Shown here piece after piece: positions 63,699 through 64,000 of a stretch of 64,000 bases of DNA. The stretch is from Planctomycetaceae bacterium (lineage in GTDB: Bacteria; Planctomycetota; Planctomycetia; Planctomycetales; Planctomycetaceae), in NCBI GenBank assembly GCA_021732995.1, contig JAKFWA010000097.1, positions 1 to 64,000 on the forward strand, in the 5' to 3' direction. Numbering within the stretch: the stretch's first letter is position 1; every line of letters begins with the position of its first letter. The notes under the pieces were generated by a model. The model saw only the letters and a program-made list of their open reading frames with translations, was not told where the DNA came from and did no database searches. Both the position numbers and the translations under genes were made by a program.

Positions 63699-64000
63699 AT
63701 GAGTTCGGTTCGTACGTCGTTCGCTTGTCTGAGTTTGTTTGTCGCCCTGGCTGGTTGCGGGGGTGACGTCGCCGGTCCCACTCTGGCTCCCGTATCTGGA
63801 ACCGTGAAGATCAAGGGTCAGCCCGCCGTGGGCGTGGACGTTAACTTTCACGCTGACAAGGCGCCGCGAGCCGCCACTGGCCGGACCGATGCGAGCGGCA
63901 ACTATCAGCTCACGATGTTCAAGGCGAACGACGGCGCGATTCCCGGCAAGAACATGGTGACGATTACGGTCCCCAGCGAGTCAGTCTCGATGGATCAGAT
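63699..64000 (+). CDS. Small lipoprotein with carboxypeptidase-regulatory-like fold, cut by the window end
   Basis: Only the first 100 residues are in the window. The N-terminus has a lipobox (LVALAGC), so the protein is lipidated. VSGTVKIKGQPAVGVDVNFH and TGRTDASGNYQLTMF look like a CarboxypepD_reg/transthyretin-like beta sandwich. Such genes regularly follow DUF1559 genes in Planctomycetes. AAGG lies before the ATG. The 3-prime end is missing. Confidence 0.85.
   Translation, partial: MSSVRTSFACLSLFVALAGCGGDVAGPTLAPVSGTVKIKGQPAVGVDVNFHADKAPRAATGRTDASGNYQLTMFKANDGAIPGKNMVTITVPSESVSMDQ

Overview
The window reads as chromosomal DNA of a member of the Planctomycetes. The marker families are a DUF1559 protein with a type IV prepilin N-terminus followed by a small lipoprotein, a DUF1501 protein with a Tat-like leader, a PQQ-type beta-propeller secreted protein, an RTX-repeat protein with an LExRxL-type N-terminus, an ECF sigma factor next to a membrane-anchored Ser/Thr kinase, a caspase-family protein, and many short inverted repeats between genes. 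Base composition is moderately GC-rich. No rRNA, tRNA, CRISPR array or intact insertion sequence was recognised.

Layout. 146-3959: two overlapping nucleotidyltransferase genes and a secreted PQQ beta-propeller. 4080-7521: 5-formyltetrahydrofolate cyclo-ligase, a lone receiver, an FHA protein, a DedA protein and a 48-residue acidic protein. 7736-13507: a GntR(YtrA)-ABC ATPase-permease-permease operon read leftwards from a clear promoter/operator. 13718-14991: a small membrane protein and Fpg/MutM. 15327-19130: aldehyde:ferredoxin oxidoreductase, MoaD-like protein and an acetolactate-synthase-like TPP enzyme in one tight operon. 19288-30376: an accessory stretch with immunity-like orphans (SUKH-like, DUF4262, Imm11-like), a GNAT, a histidine kinase, a ubiquitin-like protein ending in Gly-Gly coupled to a DUF4132 protein, a CotH-kinase lipoprotein and a Flp pilin. 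30539-37121: LTxxQ periplasmic protein, DUF1501 protein, caspase-esterase fusion, phosphoesterase and lipid kinase. 37628-40933: a hybrid kinase with an N-terminal excisionase-like HTH. 40934-42915: a repeat-rich gap and a frameshifted gene. 42916-46224: large RTX protein. 46666-51423: DEAD-box helicase, then sigma factor, Ser/Thr kinase, bestrophin and PlsC packed with 6-11 base gaps. 51619-64000: archease, FtsX-type permease, ABC-2 permease, short UvrC, AspRS, a GH-like secreted protein, DUF1559 protein and a truncated lipoprotein gene.

The most unusual item is the 23615-26534 gene pair. The 131-residue protein has the strand-strand-helix opening and the LxxxI...L.L...GG ending of ubiquitin, with a central insertion, and its GGA GGT codons double as the Shine-Dalgarno sequence of the DUF4132 gene. 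Other points worth a second look are the AOR-MoaD-TPP cassette, the caspase/EF-hand/esterase fusion, the operator-controlled ABC operon with twin zinc-ribbon permeases, a perfect 33-bp inverted repeat (26844-27040), and at least four families of dispersed palindromic repeats, one of which supplies the stop codons of two genes.

All functions are read from sequence motifs and family knowledge; no search was run. Starts were revised where a Shine-Dalgarno sequence favoured an internal codon.
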